DNA of 64,000 nucleotides from Meandrina meandrites (taxonomy: Eukaryota > Cnidaria > Anthozoa > Scleractinia > Meandrinidae): positions 39,644,856 to 39,708,855 of the forward strand of contig OY855907.1 in assembly GCA_963693305.1 (NCBI GenBank). Direction: 5' to 3'. The notes below the pieces were generated by a model, which saw nothing but the letters and a program-made list of their open reading frames with translations, was not told the origin of the DNA and did no database searches. Below, piece by piece: positions 39,430 through 51,531 of the stretch. How positions within the stretch are numbered: the stretch's first letter is position 1; every line of letters begins with the position of its first letter. Made by a program: the position numbers and the translations under genes.

Positions 39430-40287
39430 TGGAAGTTTGCCACCACTAGCTCTGACATGCAAAGCTATCTGGCAAATGAGGGAATCAAATGGACCTTCAT
39501 CATTGAACTGGCCCCCTGGATGGGTGGCTTCTATGAACGCCTTGTGGGACTTGTGAAGCAGGCTCTTCGAAAGAGTATTGGAAGGATCTGTTTGAACAAT
39601 GTCCAATTGGAAACCATTCTTACAGAAGTCGAAGCAGTTGTAAATTCACGGCCATTAGTGTACGTGGGAGCTGATCTGAACTCTGGATTCGCACTTACCC
39701 CTGGTGACTTTCTTAGTCTAAATCCAAAAACTTGTGTACCATGCCTAGCAACAGAAGATGAACAGCCGCAAGATCCAGACTTTGTTGAAAGACTAAGTTC
39801 TGCACAGAAACTTCTGGAAACATGGAAGAAAGGCCAGAAACATCTTAACACGTTTTGGAAACTGTGGTTTGATGAATATGTGCTGAGTCTACGGGAAAGG
39901 ATGCAGAAACACTTGAAAGCCCCTAGAGTTCAATCCAAAGCTCCACCCACAAAGGGAGACGTCGTGCTTCTGAAAGAGAGTTCACCAAGAGGAACCTGGA
40001 AGTTAGGAATGATCGAAGAGCTCATTACAAGCAAAGATAATGAAGTACGAGCAGCTACAGTCCGAACAGCATCAGGAAAGTTGCTGAACAGACCAATGAA
40101 CTTTCTGTACCCTTTAGAATGCTCAGAAGTGAGTGAAAAACCAACCGAATCGGACGAAGCTGTTGGTAACGAAAAACAGGATGACACAAGCAAGCAGAAG
40201 AGTAGGAATGAACCTGCTGAGAAACGCCCTTTTCGCAGAGCTGCGATCGAAGCAAGAGAAAAACTAAACGAACTATTGAACACTTAG
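39430..40287 (+). pseudogene. Distal BEL/Pao integrase fragment and C-terminal domain
   Basis: Continuation of the gag-pol frame after the LINE. The codon phase at TGG (39,430) is the same as at 35,783 on the left, so the insertion fell within an otherwise intact frame. It carries the GGFYERLVGLVK segment that supplies the integrase catalytic Glu and NSRPLVYV. A C-terminal DUF5641-like region follows, with KGDVVLLKE and WKLGMIEEL. A charged tail ends at TAG (40,285-40,287). First in-frame ATG is 39,457. Separated from its upstream half, it cannot be made as part of the polyprotein. Confidence 0.93.
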
Positions 40288-40407
40288 ATGCATGTTTAAG
40301 TCCGTGTAATTATTTTTTGTTGAGTTTTCTCCGATTTTTCATTAAGATATGCTTCAAAAAGACATTGTCAGTTTTCGTTTGACATGCAACAAAACTTGCC
40401 TCGGGAG

Positions 40408-40576
40408 TGTCATGGAGAAATCACTCCACGAAAAGTAACATTTGTACAGTCCCGCGTGTATTACGTCACTCGGGATTCCCGCGAACACGTGAAAGAAAAG
40501 ATAGGATTAGAGCCGCCATGTTGGCATGATGTTGTGTTACGAAGGAAAGCTAAAATAAAACTCGCCCAACGCGACA
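40408..40576 (+). repeat. Right LTR of BEL/Pao element
   Basis: 169 bp, identical to the left LTR except for one A/T difference. Followed by the AGTGT duplication and satellite. The sequence before it (cctcgggag) is only a weak polypurine tract. Confidence 0.95.
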
Positions 40577-40700
40577 AGTGTGCACAAAAAATGACTGTAC
40601 CCCGACATAAGTGTGCACAAAGATGACTGTACACCCACAGAAGTTTGCACAAAAATAACTGTAAACGCACATAAGTGTGCACAATAATGACTGTACACCC
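40577..40700. repeat. 32-bp satellite, right of the BEL element
   Basis: About four units equivalent to the array end at 8,701-8,843 but one 32-bp unit shorter, with accccgacataag as the diagnostic variant. Confidence 0.9.
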
Positions 40701-40825
40701 CATGTTATGTTCATTTAAAAGTGATTTGTTTCCTATGTTTCAGTGGCATGCCTAAACTAGCTACCTCGAAGCTAAGTGTATGACCACTATAAACAACATT
40801 TACATTTTTTTACATTTACATTTTT
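40701..40825. repeat. 125-bp array spacer, copy 3
   Basis: Same sequence as 8,844-8,968 and 10,924-11,048. Confidence 0.9.
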
Positions 40826-41146
40826 ACCCACATAAGTGTGCAAAAAATGACTTTACATGCACATAAGTGTGCACAAAAATGACTGTAGACGCACATAAGT
40901 GTGCACAAAGACGACTGTAAACCCAGATAATTTTGCACAAAAATGACTGTACACCCACATAAGTTTGCACAAAAAGGACTGTACACGCACATAAGTGTGC
41001 ACAGAAATGACTGTAAACCCATATAAGTGTGCACAAAAATGACTGCAAACGCACATAAGTTAGCACAATAATGACTGTACACGCACATAGGTGTGCACAA
41101 AAATGACTGTACATCCACATAAGTGTGAACAAAAATGACTGTACAG
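40826..41146. repeat. 32-bp satellite, short distal array
   Basis: About ten units matching the end of array 1 (11,049-11,336), with one additional unit around 40,910-40,945. Confidence 0.9.
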
Positions 41147-41340
41147 CCTTTTTGTGCCTGATATCTGAGCGAATTTGCAAAAACCTGGTCGCCGAGGTTT
41201 TCGGTTGGACTCGGGCGAAGCCCGAGTCCAAGCCCAGCTGGTGCCCTTAACGGTAGGGGGGCTGCCGTCACCAGTGCCCTGGTGACCTGGCCCAGGGTCT
41301 TAGCTATCCGCCGGTGCCTGGTTTTCGGACTAGCTGTTAA
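41147..41340. repeat. Macrosatellite tail, copy 2, with unoccupied TTAA site
   Basis: Second copy of 11,337-11,531. The TTAA at 41,337-41,340 is followed directly by aagcaggggg, the sequence found to the right of the transposon at 16,235, so this is the empty allele of that insertion. Contains a perfect 10-bp hairpin, GGACTCGGGC with loop GAA, at about 41,206-41,228. Confidence 0.9.
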
Positions 41341-43301
41341 AAGCAGGGGGGGAGGGGAGGGTTTTTCTGTCCATGCTTGGGCCTGTTTGTGTTAAATTAT
41401 GAGCACGTTTGTGTTGAATTTTGAATGCCCTGTGGGGGCTGTCGATTATTTTGATTGACGTTGCTTGAGGGTTCCCTGCTGAGAAGGGACCTGGCTGGTG
41501 TGTCAGGTGTCACTGGGTTCGTGACGTGCCAATCTCTAGCCAGGGGGGAGGCCTAGGGACTTGTACCAGCTTGGAGTGTTTTGGCTTGTGGGCGACCAGG
41601 TTCTTGCAAATCCGCTTAAAATGGCTGTTTAAAATCTGTTAAAATCTGTGACAAAGCTCCTTTAAATACATGTAAGCAAGTCCTGATGTGATGGACTTTT
41701 AATTTTCTGGTCTCTTGAAAATACAACATATAGTTTCACGTCTTGTCACCAGTCTCATCTACCTTCTTTAAAGACATGATAAGAGAACCCCCCCTCCCCC
41801 CACTGTGAGTGAACTTGGCAACAGTTGAACAAAACATACCAGTTTGAAGAGAAGGATACTTATACTGTTGAATGACACAAATTTTATTCTTTAGACACTG
41901 AATTGAAAAATTGAAATTTTTTCAGCACTCATGTGGAATCCTCTTAGACCCTTTTTGTGTTGTCAGGCCTCATATAGATATGTATAGCTATGCGCATCTA
42001 TGGATCTAGACAGGGAAAGGTTGTACAAATCCATTAGGGGGTGAAAGGCACATGGACAACTAGACAGCTTTATCAACCCTGCATATATCCATGCAGTACT
42101 TTGGCTGGAAAGAGCACAACAAAGTTGCTAGTAACAATAGTAGCTGTTACAGAAAACAAGTTCAAAATATGGATACGCATCTATGGTATAGTGGAGTTCC
42201 CTGTACTAGGCAATGGTTGTAGAAGCGTAATAAAAGGAATATGGATTAATGAAAAAGACGAAATAGTGAATTGCTAATGATTTGAGTGTGAAATACAAAA
42301 AATCCATATGGTACCGAAAGAACCGGAAAACTGATTTTGCAATATTGAGGGAAGAGTGGGATTCCTGTGGGCATTTACATAAGGCCTGTTTTAGCCTAAA
42401 ATGTGCAATGAATTTTTTTTTTACACTTTGTTTGAATGTTATGTCACATAAATCAAAAGACATTTTGCACTGGGAGAAAGGAAAATAACTGAAAATGGGA
42501 TTCATATTAGTTAACTTCCAGCTTAGGTAAGTTCGGTGATGACTGACTTGCTGCTGCCCGGTACGAAAACCCTAGAAAACCCTGTGGGAAAAAATAAAGG
42601 GAACGTACTCTCCTCATCGAAGGCTGAGCGCACTACCCCTGGAGATGGGGCCAATCAAATACCGAATTAATTTAAGCTATATTTATAAATATGTGTCAAG
42701 TCCACAATATTGTTCAGACGTGCAAGTGTCCTGAGCTGTGCCACTGACTGAGCTCCACCAAGGCATGTCAGAGGTAATCCAACAACTGATAGCAGGACAG
42801 ACAGGCATCTCCAAATCAGCTGGACCATGCAAAAACAGAGAAATAACGAAACAATGAATGAGAAAGGGTGATGATTTTCTGGGTGGGATATGGGCAAATA
42901 AATTTTTAAATGAGATCAGTAGTTGTACATAAGCTATATTCCATAGTGGTTAAACCACATACAGTATTCAATGACCACCCAGGGCCAATGAAAGGAAAAT
43001 CCTATTGCAGCCAACCCACGTGAGTTGTTGTGAAAGACAAAATATTCTGTTTAGTCAATTGAAGCCAAACATAATACCATTGAGAAACTACAAAAGCAGC
43101 AGAAAAAAACAGGGCACCCAAAGGGTACATGTGTGGGATACAATGTTGCGATTCATCTGCATAACTCACTTGTATAAGTTATTTACATAATTTTCTTTTC
43201 TTTTCAACAAATGCATACTGATTATAGCGCACCATTGAAGGGAAGTGCTTTAACATTAAGTTACAGTGCTTTTACAGCTAGACAAGGATATGGCTGTAAC
43301 C
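41341..43301. repeat. Macrosatellite leader, copy 3
   Basis: Same as 16,235-18,199 with scattered substitutions; the poly-C tract here is interrupted (ccccccctcccccc). A 26-bp motif at 41,591-41,616 is the inverted counterpart of 41,168-41,193 in the tail. Confidence 0.88.
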
Positions 43302-45684
43302 AATAAGTGTGCACATAAGTGTGCACAAAAATGACTGCACAAGCACATAAGTGTGCACAAAGATGACTGTACACCCATATAAGTGTACACATAAATTACT
43401 GTAAAGGAAAATAAGTGTGCACAAAAATGACTGTACACGCACATAAGTGTGCCCAAAGGTGACTGTACACCCACATAAGTGTGCACAAAAATGACTGCAA
43501 ACCCACATAAGTGTGCACAATAATGACTGCACACGCACATAAGTGTGCACAAAAATGACTGTACACGCACATAAGTGTGCACAAAAATGACTGTACACGC
43601 ACATAAGTGTGCACAAAAATGACTGTACACGCACATAAGTGTGAACAAAAATGACTCTACAACGACATAAGTGTGCACAAAAATGAATGTACACCCACAT
43701 AAGTGTGAACAAAAATGACTGTACACGCACAAAAGTGTGCACAAAAATTACTGTACACCCACATAAGTGTGCACAATAATGACTGTACACGCACATAAGA
43801 GTGCACATTAATGACCGTACACGCACATAAGTGTGCACAATAATGACTGTACACGCACATAAGTTTGCACAAAAATGACTATACACGCACATACGTGTGC
43901 ACAAAATGACTGTACACCGACATAAGTGTACACAAAAATGAATGTACACCCACGTAAGTGTGCACAAAAATGACTGTACACGCACATAAGTGATCGCAAA
44001 AATGACTGTACACCCACATAAGTGTAGACATAAATGACTGTACATGCACATAAGTATGCGCAAAAATGACTGCACACGCACATAAGTGTGCACAAAGATG
44101 ACTGTACACGCACAGAAGTTTACACAAGACTGACTGTAAAGCATATCAGTGTGCACAAAAATAACTGTACACCCACATAACTGTGCACAAAAAAGACTGT
44201 ACACCCAGATAAGGGTGCACAAAAATGACTTTACACCCACATAAGTGTGCATAATAATGACTGTACACCCACATAAGTGTGCATAATAATTACTTTACAC
44301 GCACATAAGTGTGCATAATAATGACTGTACACGCCCATAAGTGTGAATAATAATGACTTTACACCCACATAAGTGTGCATAATAATGACTGTACACCCAC
44401 GTAAGTGTGCATAATAATGACTTTACACGCACATAAGTGTGCATAATAATGACTGTACACGCCCATAAGTGTGAATAATAATGACTTTATACTTACATAA
44501 GTGTGCATAATAATGACTTTACACCCACATAAGTGTGCATAATAATGACTTTACACGCACATAAGTGTGCATAATAATGACTGTACACGCCCATAAGTGT
44601 GCACAAAAATGAATGCACACGCCCATAAGTGTGCATAATAATGACTGTACACGCACATAAGTGTGCATAATAATGACTGTACACGCACATAAGTGTGCAT
44701 AATAATGACTTTACACGCACATAAGTGTGTACAAAAATGACCTTACACCCAGATAAGTGTGCACAAAACTGACTGTACACCCACATAAGTGTAGACATAA
44801 ATGACTGTACACGCACATGAGTGTGTACAAAAATGACTGTACACGCACCTAAGTGTCCACAAAGATGAGTGTACACCCACAGAAGTTTGCACAAAAATGA
44901 CTGCACACGCATATAAGTGTGCACAAAAATAACTGTACACGCACATAAGTGTGCACAATAATGACTATACACCCACATAAGTGTACACAAAAATGACTGT
45001 ACACCCACATAAGTGTGCACAAAAATGACTGTACACCCACATATGTGTGCAGAAAAATGACAGTACACGCACATAAGTGTGCACAATAATGACTATACAC
45101 CCACGTAAGTGTACACAAAAATGACTGTACACCCACAGAAGTTTGCACAAAAATGACTGTACACGCACATAAGTGTGCACAAAAATGACTGTACACCCAC
45201 ATATGTGTGGAGAAAAATGACAGTACACGCACGTAAGTGTGCAGAAAAATGACTTTACACGCACATAAGTGTGCACAAAAATGACTGTACACCCACATAT
45301 GTGTGCAGAAAAATGACAGTACACGCACGTAAGTGTGCACAAAAATAACTGTACACCCACATAACTGTGCACAAAAATGACTGTACACGCACATATGTGT
45401 GCAGAAAAATGACAGTACACGCACGTAAGTGTGCACAAAAATGACTTTACACGCACATAAGTGTGCACAAAAATGACTGTACACCCACATATGTGTGCAG
45501 AAAAATGACAGTACACGCACGTAAGTGTGCACAAAAATGACTGTACCCCGACATAAGTGTGCACAAAGATGACTGTACACCCACAGAAGTTTGCACAAAA
45601 ATGACTGTACACGCACAAAAGTGTGCACAAAAATAACTGTAAACGCACATAAGTGTGCACAATAATGACTGTACACCCCATGTT
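43302..45684. repeat. 32-bp satellite array 4
   Basis: About 74 units, including a cataataatgac block (44,230-44,710) and the 96-bp higher-order variant (about 45,030-45,530). The array reaches the first bases of the spacer (catgtta) and then breaks into unrelated sequence, so the macrosatellite ends here. Confidence 0.94.
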
Positions 45685-45756
45685 AGGGAACTGGTCAAAA
45701 CTACTATACAAGCTCAGGACCCACCAGAATAAATGGAGATGATGGCCTCCTCTTAT

Positions 45757-46115
45757 AGCCCCCCACCCCCTTGAAGAGACCCACAGTATCTGTTTTGCCC
45801 CCCCCCCCTCCCCCTTGTAGAGACCCATGGTCTCGTCTGTAACCCCCCTCCCCCCGATAGAGACCCATGGTCTCTTCTGTAGCCCCCCCCCCACCCCTGA
45901 TAGAGGCCCATCGGGTCTCTTCTGTAGCCCCTCCTGCCCCGATAGAGACCCATGGTCTCTTCTGTAGCCCCCCCCCCCCCCCCGGTAGACAACCATGGTA
46001 TCTGCTGTGACCCAACCACCCCCCCTGGCAGAGATCCATGGTCTCGTTTGTAGCCCCCTCCCCCCCCCCCCCCCCCCCCCCCCGATAGAGACCCATGGTC
46101 TCGTCTGTAGCTGTA
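45757..46115. repeat. C-rich minisatellite with hairpin-forming units
   Basis: About eight irregular units of 40-55 bp. Each has a GAGACC-CAT-GGTCTC inverted repeat, then tctgtagc, then a run of C. The longest C run is at about 46,058-46,083. On the minus strand these are G-runs separated by hairpins. Reading frames over it encode Gly-rich low-complexity peptide and are not taken as genes. Confidence 0.9.
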
Positions 46116-47895
46116 AACGAAAATCGCGCGTATGGCTTTAATTTCCAAAGCACTAAATAGACAAATAAGAGACATCAGGTATGGTTTCAAATCTTATTAT
46201 AGCCTTTCAATGGAAAGAAAGAAATATTTTCAACTCAATTTCAAATGCATGTAAACTCATATATTTACGTTGAAATTTAAATCCATACAATCTCCTATAC
46301 CCTTTTATAAGAACCATTTTTATAAAAATGTGAGGCTGAGATTTACCACAATTTTAGAACATTCTAAGAACATACCCCAGCAAAGCTGAGAGTCGGAGAA
46401 CATGTTTATTTGCCCATTTGTTTTAATTTCGTGTTAAATGAGCAGTATAAATAAATGCAAAACTGTGGTCTCACAGTACAAATAAATGGTTACAAGGAAA
46501 TACCTTGAAATTACCATGATTATTGTTTTCTTATTGCATGATGTACATAATTTATGTTGAACATCTCAGTTTGTAGCACATCTTAGACTCAAAATGTAAC
46601 TGCAGTAATAACGTCTTTTAATGGTCTTCTTAAGGTACCTGCCCTGGCAAACTTGGTGCATTTTTGACCATATTAAAGACAGGAATATTTTCACTCAAAA
46701 TTCTTCAAATCTTCCACACAGTCATTGGCAAATGATAAACATATTGCCAATATTTTTTTGACACCACGAGTGCTCAATATGTTAATAATTAACTTTATTA
46801 TTAACAGCTTATCTTTAACATTTTTAAGTTTTTCCAGAAGCCATTTAGCTTATTACATGAAATTTTTGCGACACACTAATTTCGCGAATTTCGCGATTAA
46901 AAAAAAGTCGCGAAATGTAAGGGACGTGACATGAGTAATTTTTTATATTTTGTAATTACCTTTAATATCTGTAGACTGCAAAACAGCCGTATTTTTTTCG
47001 AACGCGCTACAGCGGTCTTCGAATCGAGAGGTCTGGAACCAATGTCACTAATGTCCCTCGGTTTTGTCGTCAAAGAAAAAAGGCAACGTTCGTGTCCCTT
47101 TAAGCTCCTTTAAGTGCATAGAAAGCACCAAAACGAAAAAGAATAAAAGAATTTGACAAAGATTTGGACGAAGTGTTAGCCGCCAGCGACAAAGGGTCAT
47201 ATTTTGATCAGGAGATGCTGCTGGCACTTAGCCTGTTCCAAGTGTTCGGTTAGTCCCCGGCGGGGAGCAGCGCCAAAAACGGTGCGTCACCACGCTAATC
47301 CCGAATTTTATTACAGATGTAAAAGTATCGCCTAAAGATTGACAAACGCACTATTGTTTTGACAAAAAAATATACCCAGATGCTCTCAGTCTAAAAGCAT
47401 GGTTTCGTTGATCGTTTCTCCGCTTACAGGAATGAAAATAACCTCATTGATATCAGGGTTAGTTCTTCGTTTGAAGCTTCCTTTATGTTGCTCGCGACCG
47501 CGATTGCCATGGAACTGTTTATACTTGTGACAGATGGAGACTGCTTTGATACTAATTCTCTTTGTTTAAGTAAAATGAGCCTTCAATTCATCGATCAACG
47601 CGTAATCATTTTCACACGTCTTGTGTAATTAAACCGGAAAAACGCCCCATCCCAAATTCAAAGAGTGTGGCGCACATTTAGTTCGTTTTTTAAAAGGTTT
47701 TAAACCTTTTTCGCTGAAATTTGGCAAGAACGTTGCTCGATAATTGGGCAACAAAACTGTGTCAGGGATTTTTCTTTTGTTGCTCTTTCAAAAGTTACTT
47801 ACTTTTGAGCTTTCGGATCTCGAGTTCGTGGGATTTGTTTACCAGGGCGAGCCGAGTCGCATCATCTACGTAAATTGCAGTAGGCTATGGTTCTG
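46116..47895. other. AT-rich sequence without recognised features
   Basis: About 1.8 kb. Only short frames (69 and 60 codons at 46,725-46,934 and 46,931-47,113) with no recognisable motifs. No RNA gene or repeat identified. Confidence 0.5.
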
Positions 47896-47985
47896 TAGCC
47901 TGTGTACAGCCGTCCCGCTCCCCTCAAAAAAATCGGGGAGGGAACCGATTTTTTTGAGGGGAGCGGGACGGCTGTACACAGGCTA
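47896..47985. repeat. Perfect 41-bp foldback (MITE-like)
   Basis: Arms 47,896-47,936 and 47,945-47,985 are exact reverse complements around an 8-nt loop, ggagggaa. The outer TA on each side is compatible with a TA target duplication and GCCTGTGTACAGCC termini, as for Tc1/mariner-type MITEs, but a perfect palindrome makes the boundary ambiguous. Confidence 0.9.
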
Positions 47986-49612
47986 TCGATACCGTCCCAT
48001 TCGTAGTTTGAGGCAAGATGTTTTCGGGCTGTTCCATTTGTTCAAGATGCGTCGCGGTCCCTTGAGAAATCTTGCGAATTGCAAAAAATATCGTTGTCTG
48101 AAAACCGTCTGGACACTATTTATCCTAGCTATATTCTTTACAAATATATACTGAAGGTTGATATGTGCTGGGATTTTTATACAAATGGATGAGGGATGGC
48201 AATGACGGTTTCCGATTTGAGCAGGCCAGTGCAAGAAAATAATTCAGAGCTCAAATTGAGGCCAAATGTAATTTTTATGCTATGAGCTAATTTTCGAAAT
48301 GAAATGATCGCTAGATTACGAAAATACATGTATACCTTAAGTATATTCCCAAACCTATTGAAATAAAATTAGCTCAACCATTCAACGACTGCAGGCTGCG
48401 AAAGAGACTATCAACGACTTTATCCGTGACCAGGCGGTGTGCGCACTACGATCGCACTGCATCATGGTCGAAAATAAAAAATCGGCTCATTTACATCGAG
48501 ACGCGGTCGAGTAAACATCTCGCAAGTACTCAGCATAGCGCGCGGCGGAGTCGAATTTACTCGGAATTAAGCCATTTATAGTTGGAAAGGTAAGTCTTTT
48601 TTCGTATTTATATTTGTAATTTACAAGATTCAAACCATACCGTGGAAGTAGAAGTAAAAGTAGATGTAAAATTTCGAGTGTGAGATTCACTTCAGGTTTG
48701 CCGATAGCGAGCTTCTTTGCTGTTTTGATTGTTCTCAGCTGTGCTGTGAGCTTGTAAACAATTTTCCTCCCATGTTCTGTACAAATATAAACAAAACTAC
48801 TGTCGAAGAGTAAGTCAAGATGGAAGAGTAAATTCGCTGACGCCGGGCTGCAGTGGTCTTGGGACTTGTTTTATCGGAGGAAATTCGGTTCTAATTTGTT
48901 GCGTCCGAACGCGAATTCCTTCCTATCTGCATTTTGCCGAAACTGATATTGGTGCTTTCTAAGATATGTACTCATTTATGGATTAATTTATACCAGTCCT
49001 TTTTTTCTAGGTTTTCATACAAGTGGGAGCTTATTTTAAATCATACTCAAGTAGTGCAGCAGGAAATAGGTGACCGAAGGAGACAAACATGCTGTTCATT
49101 TAATGCTTAGTAAAACATCTTCCTAAGATACATGAGAAATTATACAAATAAATGTGATGGAGGAAGAAATTTCGTTTATTTTGACAGAAATGTATTGCCT
49201 CCATTAGAATACTGTCTACACAACTAGTATGCAATTTGTTTTGCAGTTCTTGAGTTGGTTTCTTTCCCATTTCTCCATCAGACATTAAAATAACAATTAT
49301 TGTTGTATCTTATCAGTGCCAAACAGTTTTAAATGGCAGAAAAAGGAAACATTTCTTTTAAAAATTAAAGTTATATCACTTTTCTCAGAGTTTGATGTCT
49401 AAGGCTGGCTTGCTTTCATTTCTACATTTCTCATGATCATTTAATAATTACTGTAAACATGACAGTGTTTCATCACATTTTCAAATACTAAGAAGGAAGA
49501 TTAAAACAAAATGTGTAGCAAAATATTTTTGACAAAACTTGAGGTATTTGGAAATGTGATTAAACACTCTCTCAAGTGTTTGATATATATATCTTCTCAA
49601 TTGAGACTAAAA

Positions 49613-50122
49613 CTAAAGAGCAATCAAGGAAATAAAATTGCAGAATATGTACTGTATGAGGTTATATAACCAAACCACTTTGAATTCAGTCAACTCTCTC
49701 AAAAGGGATATTTCATGAGGACACCCCACTGAATTGTTGATAAGAAGCATCCTTTCAAATGACAATGCGGTGATGTGTTTGAAAGTGTCTTGATGCACAT
49801 TACAACCTGAAAGCAATGCACTCTGCAAATTTTTGGGAAGGTATGTGCCACTTGGACTGTAAAGCCTGGAATGAACGGACAAACAGAAACAGCCGCCAAA
49901 CTTATTACACAATGTGCTAAAGCAACTCTGATTGTACACACATTCTAGGGTGCACAAAACCTGTCGCGTGATCCTGCTCCTACAAGTCCTTACCCCGTTT
50001 GCTGCCTTTAAAACCCTTATGCTGGGCAAGATGCCACAATAGCCTTCCCTGCGCCTGACATGCTTTTCTTCAGAAATTATTGCTGTGGCAGTCAGTAATG
50101 TGTGGTTCCAAGAAATATCCAT
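49613..50122 (-). other. Unassigned 169-codon frame inside the 3.6-kb transposon
   Basis: Longest uninterrupted frame within the element. It is Cys-, Ser- and Leu-rich with no motif I recognise and ends in a MITE-like inverted repeat at 50,123. It could be fortuitous. Another minus-strand stretch (about 50,455-50,640) contains, in one frame, a LDHLATNDPMLEKRL-like peptide. That is faintly reminiscent of the DUF4371 region of hAT-type transposases, but too weak to call. Confidence 0.2.
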
Positions 50123-50266
50123 ACCTCCCCCAAGGATGGTTTATTGGTTTAAACCCTCACCCCCCAACCTGGAAATTCCAGTTTAGCTTCATACTTTCCC
50201 TAAACATTTTTGGCTATTGAGACCCCCTCCCCCTCAGAATTTCCAATGACCATCCTTGGGGTGGGT
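50123..50266. mobile_element. Short MITE-like inverted-repeat element
   Basis: About 144 bp. Ends acctcccccaaggatggt and accatccttggggtgggt are imperfect inverted repeats (about 20 of 23 counting the adjacent ttattgg/ccaatg). No convincing target duplication. Confidence 0.5.
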
Positions 50267-51339
50267 GCAGTTATTTTCTGGAACTGCGCAATATTGCTTT
50301 TAAAATTCATGTGAGGTTCTTTAATTTCAAATGCTACTTTCTTGTCTACATTCTTTTCCAATCCAACAACACCTACCCAGACGAAGCTGCTTAAAAACCA
50401 TACCCGTCACATGCAGCAGTACATGATCACCATAAAAATAAAAATGTACAAGGCTTAAAACTGATTAAAGCCTGCCAATGCAAAAATCCATTTCATTATT
50501 TGCACAGCACAATCTTTTTTCAAGCATAGGATCATTGGTGGCCAAATGATCCAACAATGGCATCCATTCAGATCCATGGCCAGCAAGTTCATTATGTTTT
50601 TAAGACTCTTCTCATGGGGAAAAAAGTGCATGCGTGTAGAGTCCTTCATTTGACAATGACTGGATTTAAGTAAAAAAGATTCGCTTTTTTTTTCCTTCCT
50701 AAGGGCGCAGCTGGGGTGGGTGGGTGGGGGGGGGGGGGGGGATGCCCATGACATCCATCTATGAGATAATTTTTTAAGTCAACAACAGACCGACCTCATA
50801 AATCATGTGGCAAAAACGTACTTATCCAAAGAATCAACATGGCATTAATATTTTCTAGAGCTAGACAACCCATTAATGTGGCTATTTTTATTTTTATTCT
50901 TTGATTATGTTACAAAAGTTAATCCTCAGTCCAGGGCACAGTCAACAAGAACTTCAGCATTTCCCAGACATCCAACTCTCACCAGTGATTTGCTTGAACA
51001 TGGAAAAGTTCTTCGCCTGACTGGAAAAGCACAGAAAACAAATTTCAATGGGGTAGAGATACAAACATGCCAATCTCTGTTTGTTTTCCGAAATATTATT
51101 TTTTAAAGGGAACCTCTGCTCTTGAAGCAAGTTGATGTTCAGTTGTTTGATATAATGCCTAAATTACAAATTTTACCAGGCAAGGGAGAAATAGCAATAT
51201 AGATAGATATTTACAAGATGGTGACAAAATACTACATGAACTGCTCACTAAACTGCAAGTCAAACCACAACAAGTTACTTTTTGAAAAATAAAACAACAG
51301 TTATAAGTTAACCATTAGAAATAATTGGCTTTGACAAAC

Positions 51340-51531
51340 CTGTTCTCGTAGAGTTGCATGTCTGGTTGACTGCACTCACAGAAGCATCCCAAAATTCTCG
51401 ATCGCCTGTCATTGGCCATGTGTCTTTCCATGCTTCTTCCCAGAACAAGCAGATAAACTGAACAATTGCAGAGGTTTCTGCCTCGGACCATTCCCGTTTA
51501 GCCAAAGACTTATTTGTACCAAACTGGTTTT
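51340..51531 (-). CDS. Putative internal exon encoding a Myb/SANT-like domain
   Basis: On the minus strand an acceptor with a pyrimidine tract (gcctttcctcag) precedes, and a donor (acag/gtttgt) follows, an open segment of 192 bp. The peptide contains KREWSEAETSAIVQFICLF, then FWEEAW, then EFWDASVSAVNQ. The spaced tryptophans and helix-like spacing resemble Myb/SANT or trihelix DNA-binding domains, which accompany transposases in several superfamilies. It lies near the right TIR of the 48.4-52.1 kb element and may be a gene of that element read inward. Neighbouring exons are not identified. Confidence 0.45.

Larger units (their letters stand above)
30628..40576 (+). mobile_element. BEL/Pao LTR retrotransposon inserted in the satellite
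   Basis: Complete element of 9,949 bp including a nested LINE (about 6.3 kb without the LINE and the extra target copy). It has 169-bp LTRs starting TGT and ending ACA, a 5-bp target duplication AGTGT (30,623-30,627 and 40,577-40,581), a primer-binding-like TGG start directly after the left LTR, and one long gag-pol frame, as is usual for BEL/Pao. The LTRs differ at one position (gtgataga against gtgaaaga), indicating recent insertion. The uninterrupted target can be read in paralogous array ends near 8,690, 10,770 and 45,527. Confidence 0.96.

Noticed and set aside
45753..46190. Gly-rich minus-strand frames over the C-rich minisatellite
   Set aside because: Low-complexity translation of poly-G; two frames overlap and no start or splice context is seen.
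47744..48154. 136-codon plus-strand frame
   Set aside because: It traverses the 41-bp perfect foldback, so a large part is inverted-repeat sequence read in both directions. No motif.
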